DNA of 64,000 nucleotides from Ctena decussata. Its lineage: Eukaryota > Mollusca > Bivalvia > Lucinida > Lucinidae. This document shows positions 27,201-34,282 of the stretch, one piece after another; the stretch's first letter is position 1; the number at the start of each line of letters is the position of its first letter. The notes below the pieces were generated by a model. That model saw only the letters and a program-made list of their open reading frames with translations, was not told the origin of the DNA and made no database searches. Where the stretch lies: positions 102,966,786-103,030,785 of the forward strand of contig OZ022499.1 in assembly GCA_963989385.1 (NCBI GenBank), in the 5' to 3' direction. The position numbers and the translations under genes were made by a program.

Positions 27201-30200
27201 CCACAACTGTGTAAGGGAGAGAAGTCATATTTGGTTTGCAGGTTGATAACGATGTGTTGTATCGTGGGATTGCAAACCAGCCTTCTCCTGCTTATTCTTC
27301 CATGTATTTGTCCGATTTTCTTTCTTTCCATACTTTGAATAATGCAGTTTTTCGTCAAAGATTATTGTGCAACCATGCAAGCTAGAGTAGTAGTATTTGG
27401 TATGCAGGTTAATGACAACTTATTGTATTGTTGATTGAGAACCAGCCATCTCCCGCATATGCATCCCTTTATTGGTCTGAATTTCTTTCTCTCTTTACAT
27501 TGAATACAAGGTAATGCATTTTTTTGTAAAAGATTTCACAGCAACTCTTCAAGGTAGAATGTTCATATTTGGTGTATAGATTGTAAATGACTTATTGTAT
27601 AGTAGGATTCAACCCAGCTGTATCTGGCATATTCTTCCATGTATTTATTTTATTTTCTTTCTCTCTTTACATTGAATTATGCAATTTTTCGTAAAAGATT
27701 TCACAGTAACCCTTCAAGGTAGAATGTTCATATTTGGTATACAGATTGATCACGACTTATTGTATTGTGGGATTGCAAACCAGCCATATCTGGCATATTC
27801 CTCCTTGTATTTCTCCGATTTTCTTTCTCTCCATATTTTGAAGAATGACTTTTTTGTCAAAGGTTTCTAAGCAGCCATTGCAAGTTAGAAGAGTGATATT
27901 TTGTTTGCAGGTTGATGATAACTGTTGTATTGTGGGATTGAGAACCACTTCTGTTTATTCTTCTCAATATTTTTCCAGTTTTTCTTTCTCTCCTTACTTA
28001 GAATAATGCAATTTTTCGTAACAAATTTCACAGCATCCTGGATAAAGACTTATGTCTTACATGTATTTATTAATTTTTCTATCTGTCTTTGTGAAATCAT
28101 TTTATTCCGTATTACGTATACATAGAAAGGGATTTATTGATATTCGGTATACATGTTGACAATGAGTTCTGTCTCTCTATACCTAATGTAACAAAAATAA
28201 CACTATTTGATTAAAGCACTTAAGCGGGGGTATAGTCGGATTCTCCGACAGTTCTAGTTGGTACTTTTGGTGTAGGATAGCTTCATACTGACTTTGTATG
28301 TTAAAGTTCAATACATTATAGTCCAGTTTATTTAATAGCTAGCTAGGTGAATTCTTTGTAAGAAGTGGCAACAATATGCATGATACACTGCTGTCACATA
28401 TATTGGGTGGCACAGTTTGTGATGTACTTTTTGAAATATCTTTAAATAATTATATAAAAACAGTGGTAAAAGCGTCTGAAGGTGACAGAAGAGTTATAGC
28501 GTCTTTTTTTTTTTTTTAAACAAAATAGTGACTAGTAGGTATAAAGTGCTATTTGCCAGAAATATTGAAACTTCAATATCCTGGGCATTGTACATTTGTT
28601 TTTGTGCACATCTTTTGAAGTATTGTTACATGCATTTGAAAAGCTGATACTTGGTTTTACCTTTACCAGACGAGGAGGAGCGCATTATAAAAAAGAAGAA
28701 GAAGAAAAAAAAAAAAAACTACGCAAGAGTTTTAGATAAGCCAGAACTTAGGTAAATGGGTACACTGTAAAGCAAAGCAACTCTGCTGTTTCATTTTTGC
28801 CTTCCTTTCCAATGGGGCAAAGAATTTCTCCTCTGGGAGCATTTTCTTGCCTAGAAGAGCTGACCCCATTTTGAGAGTGCTTTGTCCTCCAGGGAAGCAA
28901 ACAGGAAGTCATGAAAGTTGTTCCCCTTCATGAAAATGGCAGAAACTCAGAGAAGCATATACCTGAAGGGTTAGAATTAGGGACATGTAAACATTTGGCT
29001 GATATTGCTTTCTTTTCTTTTATTAGATGTGAAGTTAGAGTCCCTGGTCAGCCCACAAGACGGGGATGTGTAAAGTTTATTGGTAAGCTATTATTTAAGG
29101 AATGAATTTCATTTTTCTGAGGTTTATCGAAGTGTAAACTACATTGGGTCACGTGCAAAGTGAATGAACCCCGAAGGGGTTCATGTAAACTTTGCTAGTG
29201 ACCCAATGTAGTTTACACTTCGATAAACATCAGAAAAATTAAGTTCATTGCTTATATTTACATTCGTTTCAATCAGGTCTTTCATGAAAAATCTTGTATA
29301 AGCGCTAAAATTGAAGCATTAAAACATGTACACGCTGTTTCTTCTGCTAATAGCAGAACGGCATGCATGACGTCATGGCGTTGCTGACGTCCAATCAGGT
29401 TGTAGAGAGCCATTGTTTATTTTTATGTCATTGACGTCGCGTGTCTCAATGTAATTATTGGAATGTAAACTACATTACGTTCCAATGGTTTACTATAGGG
29501 CTTTTCAGTAAATACACCAAGAATGTAAATATATGAAGTTGTTTAAGACTGACTCAGGTTTCAGTTTCGGTATTTTGATGCTAAAGTTTTCATTTTACAG
29601 TGTTTAATATCTGACACTCTTCATTTGAGATCCTAAGAGATCGCACTTTTACAATCACCTTTCACCTTTCTGTCTCAAAGTTATTTTCCATCTGTTATCT
29701 AAAGTGATCTGTTTCTTAATGTCGTTGGTGTTTTTCAATTCTGATTTCAGTGTCTCGGATGGGTTGTGATTGTTGCCCTCCTGAGTCTCTCCATCTGTAA
29801 TTTTGTAGACCGTTTATGAGAAATCCAGTATTAATTCATATGCTAATTGCACCTCTAAGGTCAGCATGATTGTGTGCACGTGCAGTCTTGCCAGATTTTT
29901 GGCAGTTTGCCTGTGCAGGAAGTAATAATGCATATCATATTGAATGTGAACTGTGTGTTTCTCATCAGTGCACAACCAAACTGCAGTTATAGGTTCTTTG
30001 TATGCTCAAAAGAAAGGTTTTGTCATGATTTATCTTGGATTAAGGAGTATGGATGCACCTTGGGAGGTGATCACTTGGGCATGATAATTTTTACCTCCCT
30101 CTGGTCCCCACCTGTCAGGGCCCCTTAAGATGATGGGTTGCCTGGTGCGTCTGCGGCAGAGCTGCTAGTAGCTGTAGCAGGACCTGAGTGTCATTTATCT

Positions 30201-32832
30201 CAGGTCAGGTAAAAGTCCTACAAATTTGGGGGCAACATCTTGACATGACTGAAATATTGTTTACTGGGGTGTTAAACAACAACTCAACAACAACAACATC
30301 TCTTCTCACTGGGGATACTTTTAAAGGAAAGATGTGCCAGAGAGCATATTCTTTCCTTTAAAAGGAGCCTCATTTGGAGAAGGGTGTCACCTACAGGGAA
30401 AGCATACTGTATACTATTTATGGTAGGTTGTTTGGATAACAAAAATGTTTGCACTGAAACAGCTTTTTACATTTTTTTCAGCAAAAATTAGTTATTTACT
30501 TGACTTGTGTGTACTAAAAGACATGAGCTGCGACACTGCAAAACCAACAAAGTGGCATGTGCACCCAGCGAAGTCTCAGATCAGCCTGGGCATCTGCCCA
30601 GTCTGATCAGAGTCTTCGCTGTCCGCATAAGGGAAGCTTAGCCCCTTAGTTACCCTTTAAGTGCAAAGCAAAGACACTGATAAGACTGGGTGGATGTCCA
30701 GGCTGATCTGAATCTTCGCTGGGCGCACATGACACTTAGTTGGTTTTGTCATGTCACTGCTCACATAATGAATCCTAGGCTATGGATGCTTTCAAACAAT
30801 TATCCCATGGTCTTTTTACAGGTACAACAGAGTTTAAACCTGGTTATTGGATAGGTGTGCAGTATGATGAACCTGTTGGTAAAAATGATGGCAGGTAGGT
30901 GCTAGCTTGATTTGACAAGACAGTCGTAAAAACAATATGAGCCATGTCATGTGACTTCCAACAATGTGGCAATTTTGTCATGTGATATCCAGAAAATCTA
31001 ACTCATTTACACTGGGTAATCAGAAACCTCAATACTGCCTCTAAGGCTTGTGCAATTTCCATATAAGGCTGAGGTGATAAGCGAAGGCTCTGATCAGACT
31101 GCACTATAGTGCAGTCTGATAAGAGCATTTGCTTGTCACCAATGCCACATTGTTGGAAATCATATGACGTGGCTCATATTTTGTCTATGGTCTGTTTTGA
31201 GGCCTGACTGTGGTAAACAGGGAAATCACCACTTTGTCATTGTTGTTTCAGTTTTCTCGTCAGTCAGTCCTGGTCTTCGAAGCTTCCATATCCAGGGTTG
31301 CCATGGTCAGGGAAAAACATCTGAAAAATGAATTTTTTCCTGGTCAAGGAATTTTATGGTTGGTCAGGGAAATTTGGAAAGGACTTAAAAAGTCAGGGAA
31401 TTTGAAAATAAATGGCTACAGCAGTCTTCAGAAAAAAAGTTATTGTGTTTAAGGGGAAAGGATGTACTTTCTAGAGAAATAGTCCAGGCACATCTTCTAG
31501 TTCTTTGGGGGGCTACTCATAAAGGAAAGAATTTGCTCATCCAGGGAGCAAACTCTTTCCTGTAAGGCTACTTTTAAAGGTAAGAATTTGTTTCCAGGGG
31601 GAGCACATTCTTTCCTGTAAGAGTAATCCCCAAACTTTCATGTGATACAGTTGAAGTAAAGGTAAAATTAACTTTTGGATCTGTAAAAAGGGTATGGGAA
31701 ACTGTAAAATGTCAGGAAAAAATCAGGGAAAAGCTAGGAAATTTTGAAGTGGAGGGTAATGGGCAACCCTGAGTTTGTCAGATGATGTTTTGAGGTCTAA
31801 CTCTGTAGACGGAGAAAACACTACGTGCTTTGTCATTATTGCTTCAGTTTTCTCGTCAGTCAGTCCTGCTGTCTAGGGCCACTATATCTGAAAAGCCAAA
31901 TGTGTACAGTAAACACTCAGAGCAGCCTGCATAGCTGCACAAACTGACCAGAGTCTTTGTGTCTCACTTTTAGATTCATAGCTTGCATATGCGAAAAGGG
32001 AAAACTTTGATTACACTGTGATGATGTGCAAAGTTTTTCCTGTTTGCTCAGGCTTTAAGGCACCTTTTATTGTAACACCAGTCATATATAAATTTATTGC
32101 AGTGATATCAATCAGATAATGTTAATTTTTTTTCATCCCAAACAGAGCTCCAGATTATGTTGATGATGGTGACTTAGGGTTATACGGCCCTTCAATAGTA
32201 TTACAGTCATATTGAGCTAATGAAAGAGTGAGAAGGAAGTCTGTGTGCAATAAACATGTTTACCATTGATTCTGCCTCCAGTGGACTGATAGCTTTACAG
32301 ACCAGTGCATAACCCACTGAGCTAATGGGACCTTCCAGCTCCAGATGAAAGGTGGATTTTGATCATAATTTTGAGATATGTTGTTCTGATTTCTTCATGA
32401 AAACACATATTGTTGTTCCGTCATTAGGACTGCGTTTACAAGTTAGTTCTGATGATTGGCCATAATCATCCCCCAAAAAACCCTTACGATTTTCGTAAGG
32501 TTTTACATGTATGTTTTTTTGTTTCTTTTCTCCTGCAAAATATCTAAATCTATCTTGTGTAATTCTGCTGTAACATTGAATTTTCTCATTCAGAAACAAC
32601 CCCAAAAATCTAGATCTATCTTTCAAGACAGATCTAGATTTTTGGGGTTGTTTTTGAAAGGAAATAAATCTGTCATGATCAATGGATATGGTAATTTTAT
32701 TTTTTCAGTGTAAAAGGAAAAAGATACTTTACTTGCCCAGGTAAGTATGGAGGCTTTGTTAAACCAGAACATTTAGAAGTTGGTGATTTTCCAGAACTGG
32801 ATGACTTTATGGATGATGATGATGAGATCTGA
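173..32832 (+). CDS. TBCB: Tubulin-folding cofactor B (7 spliced exons)
   Basis: Coding exons 173-292, 23460-23603, 24197-24290, 25212-25356, 29027-29082, 30822-30894 and 32709-32832 all have GT/AG borders and join in frame (756 nt, 251 residues plus stop; human TBCB is 244). Residues ~10-95 are the ubiquitin-like domain ([16 protein letters not shown]). Residues ~120-168 are an E/K-rich coiled coil. Residues ~168-240 are the CAP-Gly domain, with [14 protein letters not shown] and the signature GKNDG at 206-210. The C-terminus is acidic and ends DEI, as in vertebrate TBCB. TBCB is a cytosolic chaperone that takes alpha-tubulin from prefoldin/CCT and works with TBCE in tubulin heterodimer assembly and disassembly. 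The start is the first ATG after an E-box-bearing upstream region, and its alignment to the family N-terminus is good. Introns total ~32 kb and are packed with transposable elements. Confidence 0.95.
521..848 (+). mobile_element. tRNA-derived SINE
   Basis: The head resembles a tRNA: an A-box-like GTGGCTCAGTTGTGC at ~527 and a perfect B-box GGTTCGAATCC at 569-579. A ~250-bp non-tRNA body follows, ending in a (GAAA)n tail at ~832-848. The internal pol III promoter plus simple-repeat tail is the SINE hallmark. No clean target duplication was seen. Confidence 0.75.
930..1440 (+). repeat. Two diverged tRNA-like SINE relics
   Basis: Segments ~930-1070 and ~1255-1440 are diverged copies of one repeat. 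Both contain 'GGTTAGGTAT' upstream, then 'ACGTGGTAGAGTGTT', then a degraded B-box (CCGGGTTTAAAT; CCGGGTTCATATC). They flank the palindrome at 1113-1200. Confidence 0.5.
1113..1200. repeat. Palindromic element (hairpin)
   Basis: Left arm TAGGGAGAAACTTCGAT and right arm ATCGAAGT...AAGTTTCTCCCTA are inverted copies, with further internal inverted repeats of CATCGAAGTAT. It could fold into a long hairpin and is probably a small MITE. Confidence 0.6.
1458..2350 (+). mobile_element. Array element A (Helentron-like, non-autonomous)
   Basis: The 5' end is TTTTTATACCCCGCCAC followed by its own complement (hairpin at 1462-1492), then a GTCC/GTCT-rich microsatellite at 1508-1556. Next come ~150-bp core units (CTGCCCCTG recurs at ~1829, 1980 and 2130). 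GTGGCGGGGTAT recurs at 2311 as the subterminal inverted repeat of the 5' hairpin. The 3' end is degraded and its boundary approximate. Confidence 0.65.
2545..2787. mobile_element. MITE, GGGCGTAGTTA family, copy 1
   Basis: Terminal inverted repeats GGGCGTAGTTA / TAGCTACGCCC enclose internal inverted repeats (TACGCAC...; GTGCGTA). A second copy lies at 40417-40640 with the same internal CACAATCATGTTTTAT-like segment. Confidence 0.65.
2840..2990 (+). repeat. Probable tRNA-derived SINE relic
   Basis: TAGTTGGTAGATCAGCTAGA resembles an A-box region and AGGTCAATCCC a decayed B-box. The downstream body is AT-rich. Weak evidence, no target duplication. Confidence 0.35.
3467..3608. repeat. Palindrome of the AATGAATTTCATTTTTC family, copy 1
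   Basis: GATGAATTTCATTTTTCCGA pairs with TCGGAAAAA-like sequence at 3590-3608. The inner arms (ATGGGTCATGTGCAAAG / CTTTGCACATGACCCAT) are almost perfect, and the loop is a small GCCCTTCGGGC hairpin. It is related to the copies at 29101 and 33557. Confidence 0.6.
5422..5659. mobile_element. MITE family TGAGCCGCGACAC, copy 1
   Basis: Terminal inverted repeats TGAGCCGCGACACGACAAAA / TGACAAAGCC..GTCGCGGCTCA-type arms. The interior is also self-complementary (AGATCAGCCCGGGCA / GATCGGCCTGGGCA-like). It is nested in the 3' region of the LINE and belongs to the most abundant MITE family of the window (about ten copies). Confidence 0.8.
7041..10884 (-). pseudogene. LINE ORF2: endonuclease + reverse transcriptase, disrupted
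   Basis: Read on the minus strand. The N-terminal APE-type endonuclease begins at 10884 ([16 protein letters not shown]), with later motifs CGDWNLVIN and YRTDHSGI in 10145-10564. The linker [10 protein letters not shown] leads to the reverse transcriptase ([35 protein letters not shown] with the catalytic YADD at residue ~456 of the 902-codon block). A C-terminal Cys/His motif follows (CEYC...H). The DGFT..FFKFFW and SQYADDT signatures are typical of the L1/Tx1 group. Three lesions break it: a frame change near 10565, an in-frame TAG at 10145-10147, and a frame change at ~7350-7364 where GTAGA is tandemly repeated. With these taken into account the coding sequence is otherwise continuous, so the copy is fairly young but dead. 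It normally acts by nicking target DNA and copying element RNA in place. Confidence 0.9.
11195..11330 (-). pseudogene. Possible LINE ORF1 C-terminal remnant
   Basis: Upstream of ORF2, on the same strand, about 43 codons are open and end in TAG at 11195. The peptide contains KIVEMIKNS twice in direct tandem and ends NPKTAK. The position fits the tail of an ORF1 in a 5'-truncated L1-Tx1 element. No recognisable RNA-binding domain remains, so this is tentative. Confidence 0.35.
14316..14428 (-). repeat. tRNA-like SINE head, minus strand
   Basis: On the minus strand, GGCGCCGTGGTCGAGTGGTT resembles a Leu/Ser-type tRNA 5' half with an A-box, and GGTCGTGAGATCGCG a degraded B-box ~60 bp later. It is probably a SINE rather than a working tRNA because the acceptor arm does not close. 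Confidence 0.45.
15635..15889 (+). mobile_element. tRNA-derived SINE with (AATC)n tail, copy 1
   Basis: The tRNA-like head GCGTAGCGCAATCGGTAGGG is followed by B-box GGTTCGAAACC, a conserved body (AAGAAGGGCAGTTGTCAGTT; GGAGGTCTAAGCCTGCC) and an (AATC)n tail. It is flanked by ATGTAATGCAAATT (15621-15634) and ATGTAATGCCAATT (15890-15903), a 13/14 target-site duplication. The same SINE lies at 56521-56789 and, truncated, at 59195-59400. Confidence 0.85.
17293..17560. repeat. TGACGTCA-bearing interspersed repeat, diverged copy
   Basis: Similar in order and spacing to 29310-29545 and 33780-33985: CGCAGTTTTTCT, CATGACGTCATAACG, TTTATTTTGACGTC, and the end AATGCACTGAGAATGTAAAT. It contains a full CRE palindrome TGACGTCA. 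Confidence 0.5.
17985..22574 (+). mobile_element. Array element D (Helentron-like), split by a Harbinger-like insertion
   Basis: The 5' end TTTTTTAGCTCACCTGAGCC forms a hairpin with GGCTCATAGGTGAGCT, then a GTCC tract (18052-18060). Core units of ~455 bp follow (TCACATGACCAAGATGGCCG and GTCGTCAAGATTTTCAAACA recur at 18510, 18967, 20650 and 21108). At the 3' end TCAGGTGAGCTA (22542-22553) is the exact inverse of the 5' TAGCTCACCTGA. It is followed by hairpin AGGACCATTGGTCCT and CTTGTTTT. It contains the 1229-bp insertion 19282-20510. Confidence 0.8.
19282..20510. mobile_element. PIF/Harbinger-like non-autonomous element (1229 bp)
   Basis: Terminal inverted repeats GGGACCGACCATTTGATATT / AATATCAAATGGTCGGTCCC (about 25 bp). 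The 3-bp target duplication TTA (19279-19281 and 20511-20513) restores the repeat unit CTTTTATATGGG when the element is removed. A TTA/TWA duplication is characteristic of PIF/Harbinger. The interior has a G23 run (19304-19326), 'AAAAAAATAACCTG' repeats and two CCCCCAGACCCCC hairpins, and no transposase. Confidence 0.85.
22600..22945 (+). repeat. Two stacked 3'-end fragments of array elements
   Basis: At ~22692-22714 a hairpin GCTGTCAGGCGACAGC is followed by TCTTGTTAT. At ~22918-22943 AGGGTGTTCTTGGCCCT is followed by CTTGTTTG. Both match the 'hairpin then CTTGTT' 3' terminus of the intact array elements, but no matching 5' ends are present. Confidence 0.45.
23153..23357. mobile_element. MITE, CCCTTAAAGCGCCA family, just before TBCB exon 2
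   Basis: The ends CCCTTAAAGCGCCAAAAA / TTTTTGGTGCATTAAGGG are inverted. The centre AGATGAGGTGGCTCATAATG is a perfect palindrome extending outward to CAAACAGTGTAGATCCAGATG. Related copies are near 42400-42648 and 42738-42919, and the core recurs at 35276-35345. It ends ~100 bp before the exon 2 acceptor. Confidence 0.7.
23460..23603 (+). CDS. TBCB: TBCB coding exon 2
   Basis: Forty-eight codons, phase 0 to 0, acceptor TTTGTTTCAG and donor GTAAGT. It encodes GKLELLTG...[11 protein letters not shown], the core of the ubiquitin-like domain. The ORF reads open both upstream and downstream, but similarity stops at the splice sites. Confidence 0.95.
23735..23820 (-). repeat. tRNA-derived SINE head, minus strand
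   Basis: On the minus strand, CCTTGGTAGCTCAGTGGGTT is a clear A-box region and the B-box region is degraded. The same family is at 32275-32335 and 50927-51040. It lies inside TBCB intron 2. Confidence 0.55.
24197..24290 (+). CDS. TBCB: TBCB coding exon 3
   Basis: Begins [20 protein letters not shown] and ends in phase 1 (TCAG|GTATT). It carries the conserved LGEFEDVS segment after the ubiquitin-like fold. The acceptor is TACCATTGCAG. Confidence 0.93.
24322..24390. repeat. Small palindromic element in TBCB intron 3
   Basis: TTGGGACATCTAAAATAAGT / TTTATTGTTTTAGGTGTCCCAA with a perfect central palindrome TTTTCCATTTGTCCCAAATGGAAAA. A half-copy is seen at 45113-45143 (TTGGGACAATTACGG; GAGGTGTCCCAA). 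Confidence 0.6.
24431..24564 (+). repeat. Exact 67-bp tandem duplication
   Basis: The unit starting AGTCAGAGAGTGC and ending GATATCATC occurs twice without any difference (24431-24497 and 24498-24564). Downstream, to ~24960, are diverged ~120-bp units that share TTAGGCTGACACT and TTTCATGGTCCAGT. All are in TBCB intron 3. Confidence 0.85.
25212..25356 (+). CDS. TBCB: TBCB coding exon 4 (coiled-coil linker)
   Basis: Phase 1 in, phase 2 out (GATGACAG|GTATCA). It encodes [15 protein letters not shown], matching the conserved TBCB linker start, followed by a highly charged E/K/R stretch predicted to be a coiled coil. The segment 28670-28751 has the same phases and could replace this exon. Confidence 0.93.
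25524..25727. mobile_element. MITE family TGAGCCGCGACAC, diverged copy 2
   Basis: TTGAGCCATGACACAAGAAA at the left and GTTGCGGGTCA at the right, with internal GACTCAGATCAGCC / GACTGATCTGAGTCTG. Shorter than the 240-bp standard. In TBCB intron 4. Confidence 0.6.
25911..28259 (+). mobile_element. Array element E (Helentron-like, 13 core units)
   Basis: The 5' hairpin is TATACCCCCGCTT...AAGTGGGGGGTATA (25914-25945), then a GTCC microsatellite (25959-26000). About 13 tandem units of ~166 bp follow (TTCGTCAAAGATTTCTC at 26019, 26185, 26351 and so on), diverging towards the right. At the 3' end AAGCGGGGGTATA (28222-28234) is the exact inverse of the 5' terminus, followed by hairpin GTCGGATTCTCCGAC and AGTTCTAGTT. 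The many ORFs across the array are by-products of the repeat. It lies in TBCB intron 4. Confidence 0.85.
28670..28751 (+). other. Candidate alternative TBCB exon (4b)
   Basis: An 82-nt segment with acceptor TTTTACCTTTACCAG and donor AG|GTAAAT. Joined to exon 3 (phase 1) and exon 5 (phase 2) it reads open: DEEERI, then a run of nine lysines, then [11 protein letters not shown], continuing into RCEV. Its entry and exit phases are the same as exon 4, so it could replace exon 4. If it were included after exon 4 the frame would hit TAA within it. The product would keep the ubiquitin-like and CAP-Gly domains but swap the coiled-coil linker for a shorter basic one. A chance pseudo-exon is the alternative. 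Confidence 0.35.
29027..29082 (+). CDS. TBCB: TBCB coding exon 5
   Basis: A 56-nt exon encoding [20 protein letters not shown], the first strands of the CAP-Gly domain. Acceptor TTTTATTAG, donor GTAAGC, phase 2 in and 1 out. Confidence 0.93.
29101..29545. repeat. Palindrome-headed repeat with CRE-like sites, copy 2
   Basis: The first 149 bases are a near-perfect palindrome (AATGAATTTCATTTTTCTGA ... AATTAAGTTCATT) with loop CCCCGAAGGGG. The following ~300 bases (CATGACGTCATGGCG; CATTGACGTCGCG; end CACCAAGAATGTAAAT) match 33706-33990 closely. It sits 20 bp after TBCB exon 5. Confidence 0.75.
30524..30763. mobile_element. MITE family TGAGCCGCGACAC, copy 3
   Basis: TGAGCTGCGACACTGCAAAA left and TTTTGTCATGTCACTGCTCA right. 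Full length (240 bp), in TBCB intron 5, ending ~60 bp before exon 6. Confidence 0.75.
30822..30894 (+). CDS. TBCB: TBCB coding exon 6 (CAP-Gly core)
   Basis: Encodes [20 protein letters not shown] and the invariant NDG that completes GKNDG. Phase 1 in, 2 out, donor GTAGGT. GKNDG is the CAP-Gly signature that binds the acidic C-terminal tails of tubulin and its partners. Confidence 0.95.
30938..31176. mobile_element. Related MITE, TGAGCCATGTCAT subfamily
   Basis: The ends TGAGCCATGTCATGTGACTT / ATATGACGTGGCTCA are inverted, with inner arms CCAACAATGTGGCA / TGCCACATTGTTGG and a central palindrome GCACTATAGTGC. In TBCB intron 6. Confidence 0.65.
32146..32215 (+). other. Candidate alternative terminal TBCB exon
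   Basis: A strong polypyrimidine tract (TTTTTTTTCATCCCAAACAG) precedes a segment that reads open from exon 6 (phase 2): [20 protein letters not shown], then QSY and TGA at 32213-32215. AATAAA follows at 32249-32254. Use of this exon would end the protein directly after the CAP-Gly GKNDG motif and remove the last strands and the acidic tail. The first bases (AGCTCCAGAT) equal the terminus of a MITE family found at 36606 and 37130, so the acceptor may come from a transposon end. A chance match cannot be excluded. Confidence 0.35.
32275..32335 (-). repeat. tRNA-derived SINE fragment, minus strand
   Basis: On the minus strand, GTCCCATTAGCTCAGTGGGT is a tRNA-like A-box region. It is the same family as 23735-23820, truncated, and lies in TBCB intron 6. 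Confidence 0.45.
32593..32656. repeat. Hairpin element AACAACCCCAAAAATC
   Basis: Arms AACAACCCCAAAAATCTAGA and TCTAGATTTTTGGGGTTG are perfect inverses around TCAAGA, 52 bp before TBCB exon 7. Related half-sites lie at 37520-37545 and 40335-40410. Confidence 0.6.
32709..32832 (+). CDS. TBCB: TBCB terminal coding exon 7
   Basis: Acceptor TATTTTTTCAG. It completes the CAP-Gly domain ([20 protein letters not shown]) and the acidic tail ending DDDDEI before TGA at 32830. No clear AATAAA was found in the ~250 bases after the stop, so the polyadenylation site is unknown. Confidence 0.94.
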
Positions 32833-33083
32833 AAGAATTCATACTTTATATGTTAGCTCTTTAAATAACTGACAGTGCGTACACTGCTGTATTGGAGTAT
32901 AGACACAGGAGGTAGTTTTATGGGAGATACTCCTATAAAGGCTTTATTATAAAGAACCAAGCTCCTGTGTTGCCAGAAGAGTTTTGCTTTTGCTTTGGCA
33001 CAGAGAGCTACTATAGGAATGAAATGCACATATGAAATGAGATCAGCAACTTATCTGATGTTAATTTTAAACTTAGAGATCCA

Positions 33084-33306
33084 GGGGCCGTATTCATAAA
33101 GCGACTTAAGTCGTTGCTATGCTGTTGCTAAGGCTAAATTTCTTTGAAAGAGATTCCCTACAACTATGAAATTTGGTCTGGAGGAACAGTCTTACAAAGA
33201 CTGTTCCTCCAGACCAAATTTCATAGTTGTAGGGAATCTCCTTTATAGATATAAAGCCTTAGCAACAGCATAGCAACGACTTAAGTGGCTTTATGAATAC
33301 GGCCCC
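33084..33306. mobile_element. Palindromic MITE, GGGGCCGTATTCATAAAG family
   Basis: Full-length inverted arms, from GGGGCCGTATTCATAAAGCG to the matching CTTTATGAATACGGCCCC. The inner ~70 bp on each side (TTCCCTACAACTATGAAATT) is a perfect palindrome meeting near 33195. No ORF. Confidence 0.75.
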
Positions 33307-33556
33307 AGATTGGGAGAGTGTATTTATTCTGGGATAATATTCTCACTACACTGTGGTACCTCAGATCACCAGGAATCCCATGAAAGAAAAAAGCCTCATC
33401 AGGCCAGTTTTAATGAGGATCCTTAGCATGCTTGTGTAGAGAACTGAGATTAACTCAGAATTATCATTAGCTTCACCCTGTAAGTGTAGCTCAGCTGCTT
33501 TGATACTTCCATGAACAAGATGTGCATATTACTTAAAAAAAGCAATTTATTTAAGG

Positions 33557-33990
33557 AATGAATTTCATTTTTCTGAGGTTTATCGAAGTGTAAACTACAC
33601 TGGGTCACGTGCAAAGTGAATGGACCCCGAAGGGGTTCATGTAAACTTTGCTAGTGACCCAGTGTAGTTTACATTTCGATAAACCTCAGAAAAATTAAGT
33701 TCATTGCTTATATTTACATTCGTTCCAATCAAAACCTTGATGAAAAATCTTATATAAGAGCTAAAATTGAAACAGTAGAACATGTACACGCAGTTTTTCT
33801 GCTAATAGTGGAACAGCGTGAATGACGTAATGGCGTCGCTGAAATCCAGATTGTAGAGAGCCATTGTTTATTTTGACGTCATTGAAGTCGCGAGACTCGA
33901 GGTAATTATTGGAATGTAAACTACATTAGGTTCCAATGGTTTAATATAGGGCTTTGCAGTAAATACACCAAGAATGTAAATATTAAGTTT
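33557..33990. repeat. Palindrome-headed repeat with CRE-like sites, copy 3
   Basis: A 149-bp palindrome (33557-33705) plus ~285 bp matching 29250-29545, including the end segment CACCAAGAATGTAAAT. Both copies follow the same flank (TTATTTAAGG). The CRE-like site here is decayed to TGACGTAA, with TTGACGTCATTG further on. Nothing else was recognised in 33310-33540 or 34000-34280. Confidence 0.75.
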
Positions 33991-34282
33991 TCTTGATGCT
34001 GATATAGTAAAATGTGCTGTATATTGCATTGTACTGTTACTCCGGTTACACATACAGTAGTTGGTTTAAACAATAATTTATCAAGGAATCTTCATGTACA
34101 ACATATACACATCCCGACATGTGTAACATGATCATGTTATACAGGATCTGATAGAAAGCTCTGTGTTGGCCAGCATACTTATCACCAGTAGCAGATTATT
34201 CCCCTTGGCAGGAAGTAATGGAACAATTATGAATGATAACCTGTTGGTGATAATATGAACCAGGGATATGCCCGATCCTGGC

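Noticed and set aside
25905..27948. Chain of overlapping ORFs on both strands with similar peptides
   Set aside because: They are translations of the ~166-bp tandem units of array element E. Frames shift between units, both strands are open, and no splice or family support exists.
25911..28259. CRISPR-like regular arrays
   Set aside because: Units are directly tandem without unique spacers, diverge along the array and lie in an animal intron.
30821..30895. Alternative reading of the CAP-Gly exon as part of CLIP-170, dynactin p150 or TBCE
   Set aside because: The order ubiquitin-like domain, coiled coil, CAP-Gly, DEI end and the total length of 251 residues fit TBCB only.
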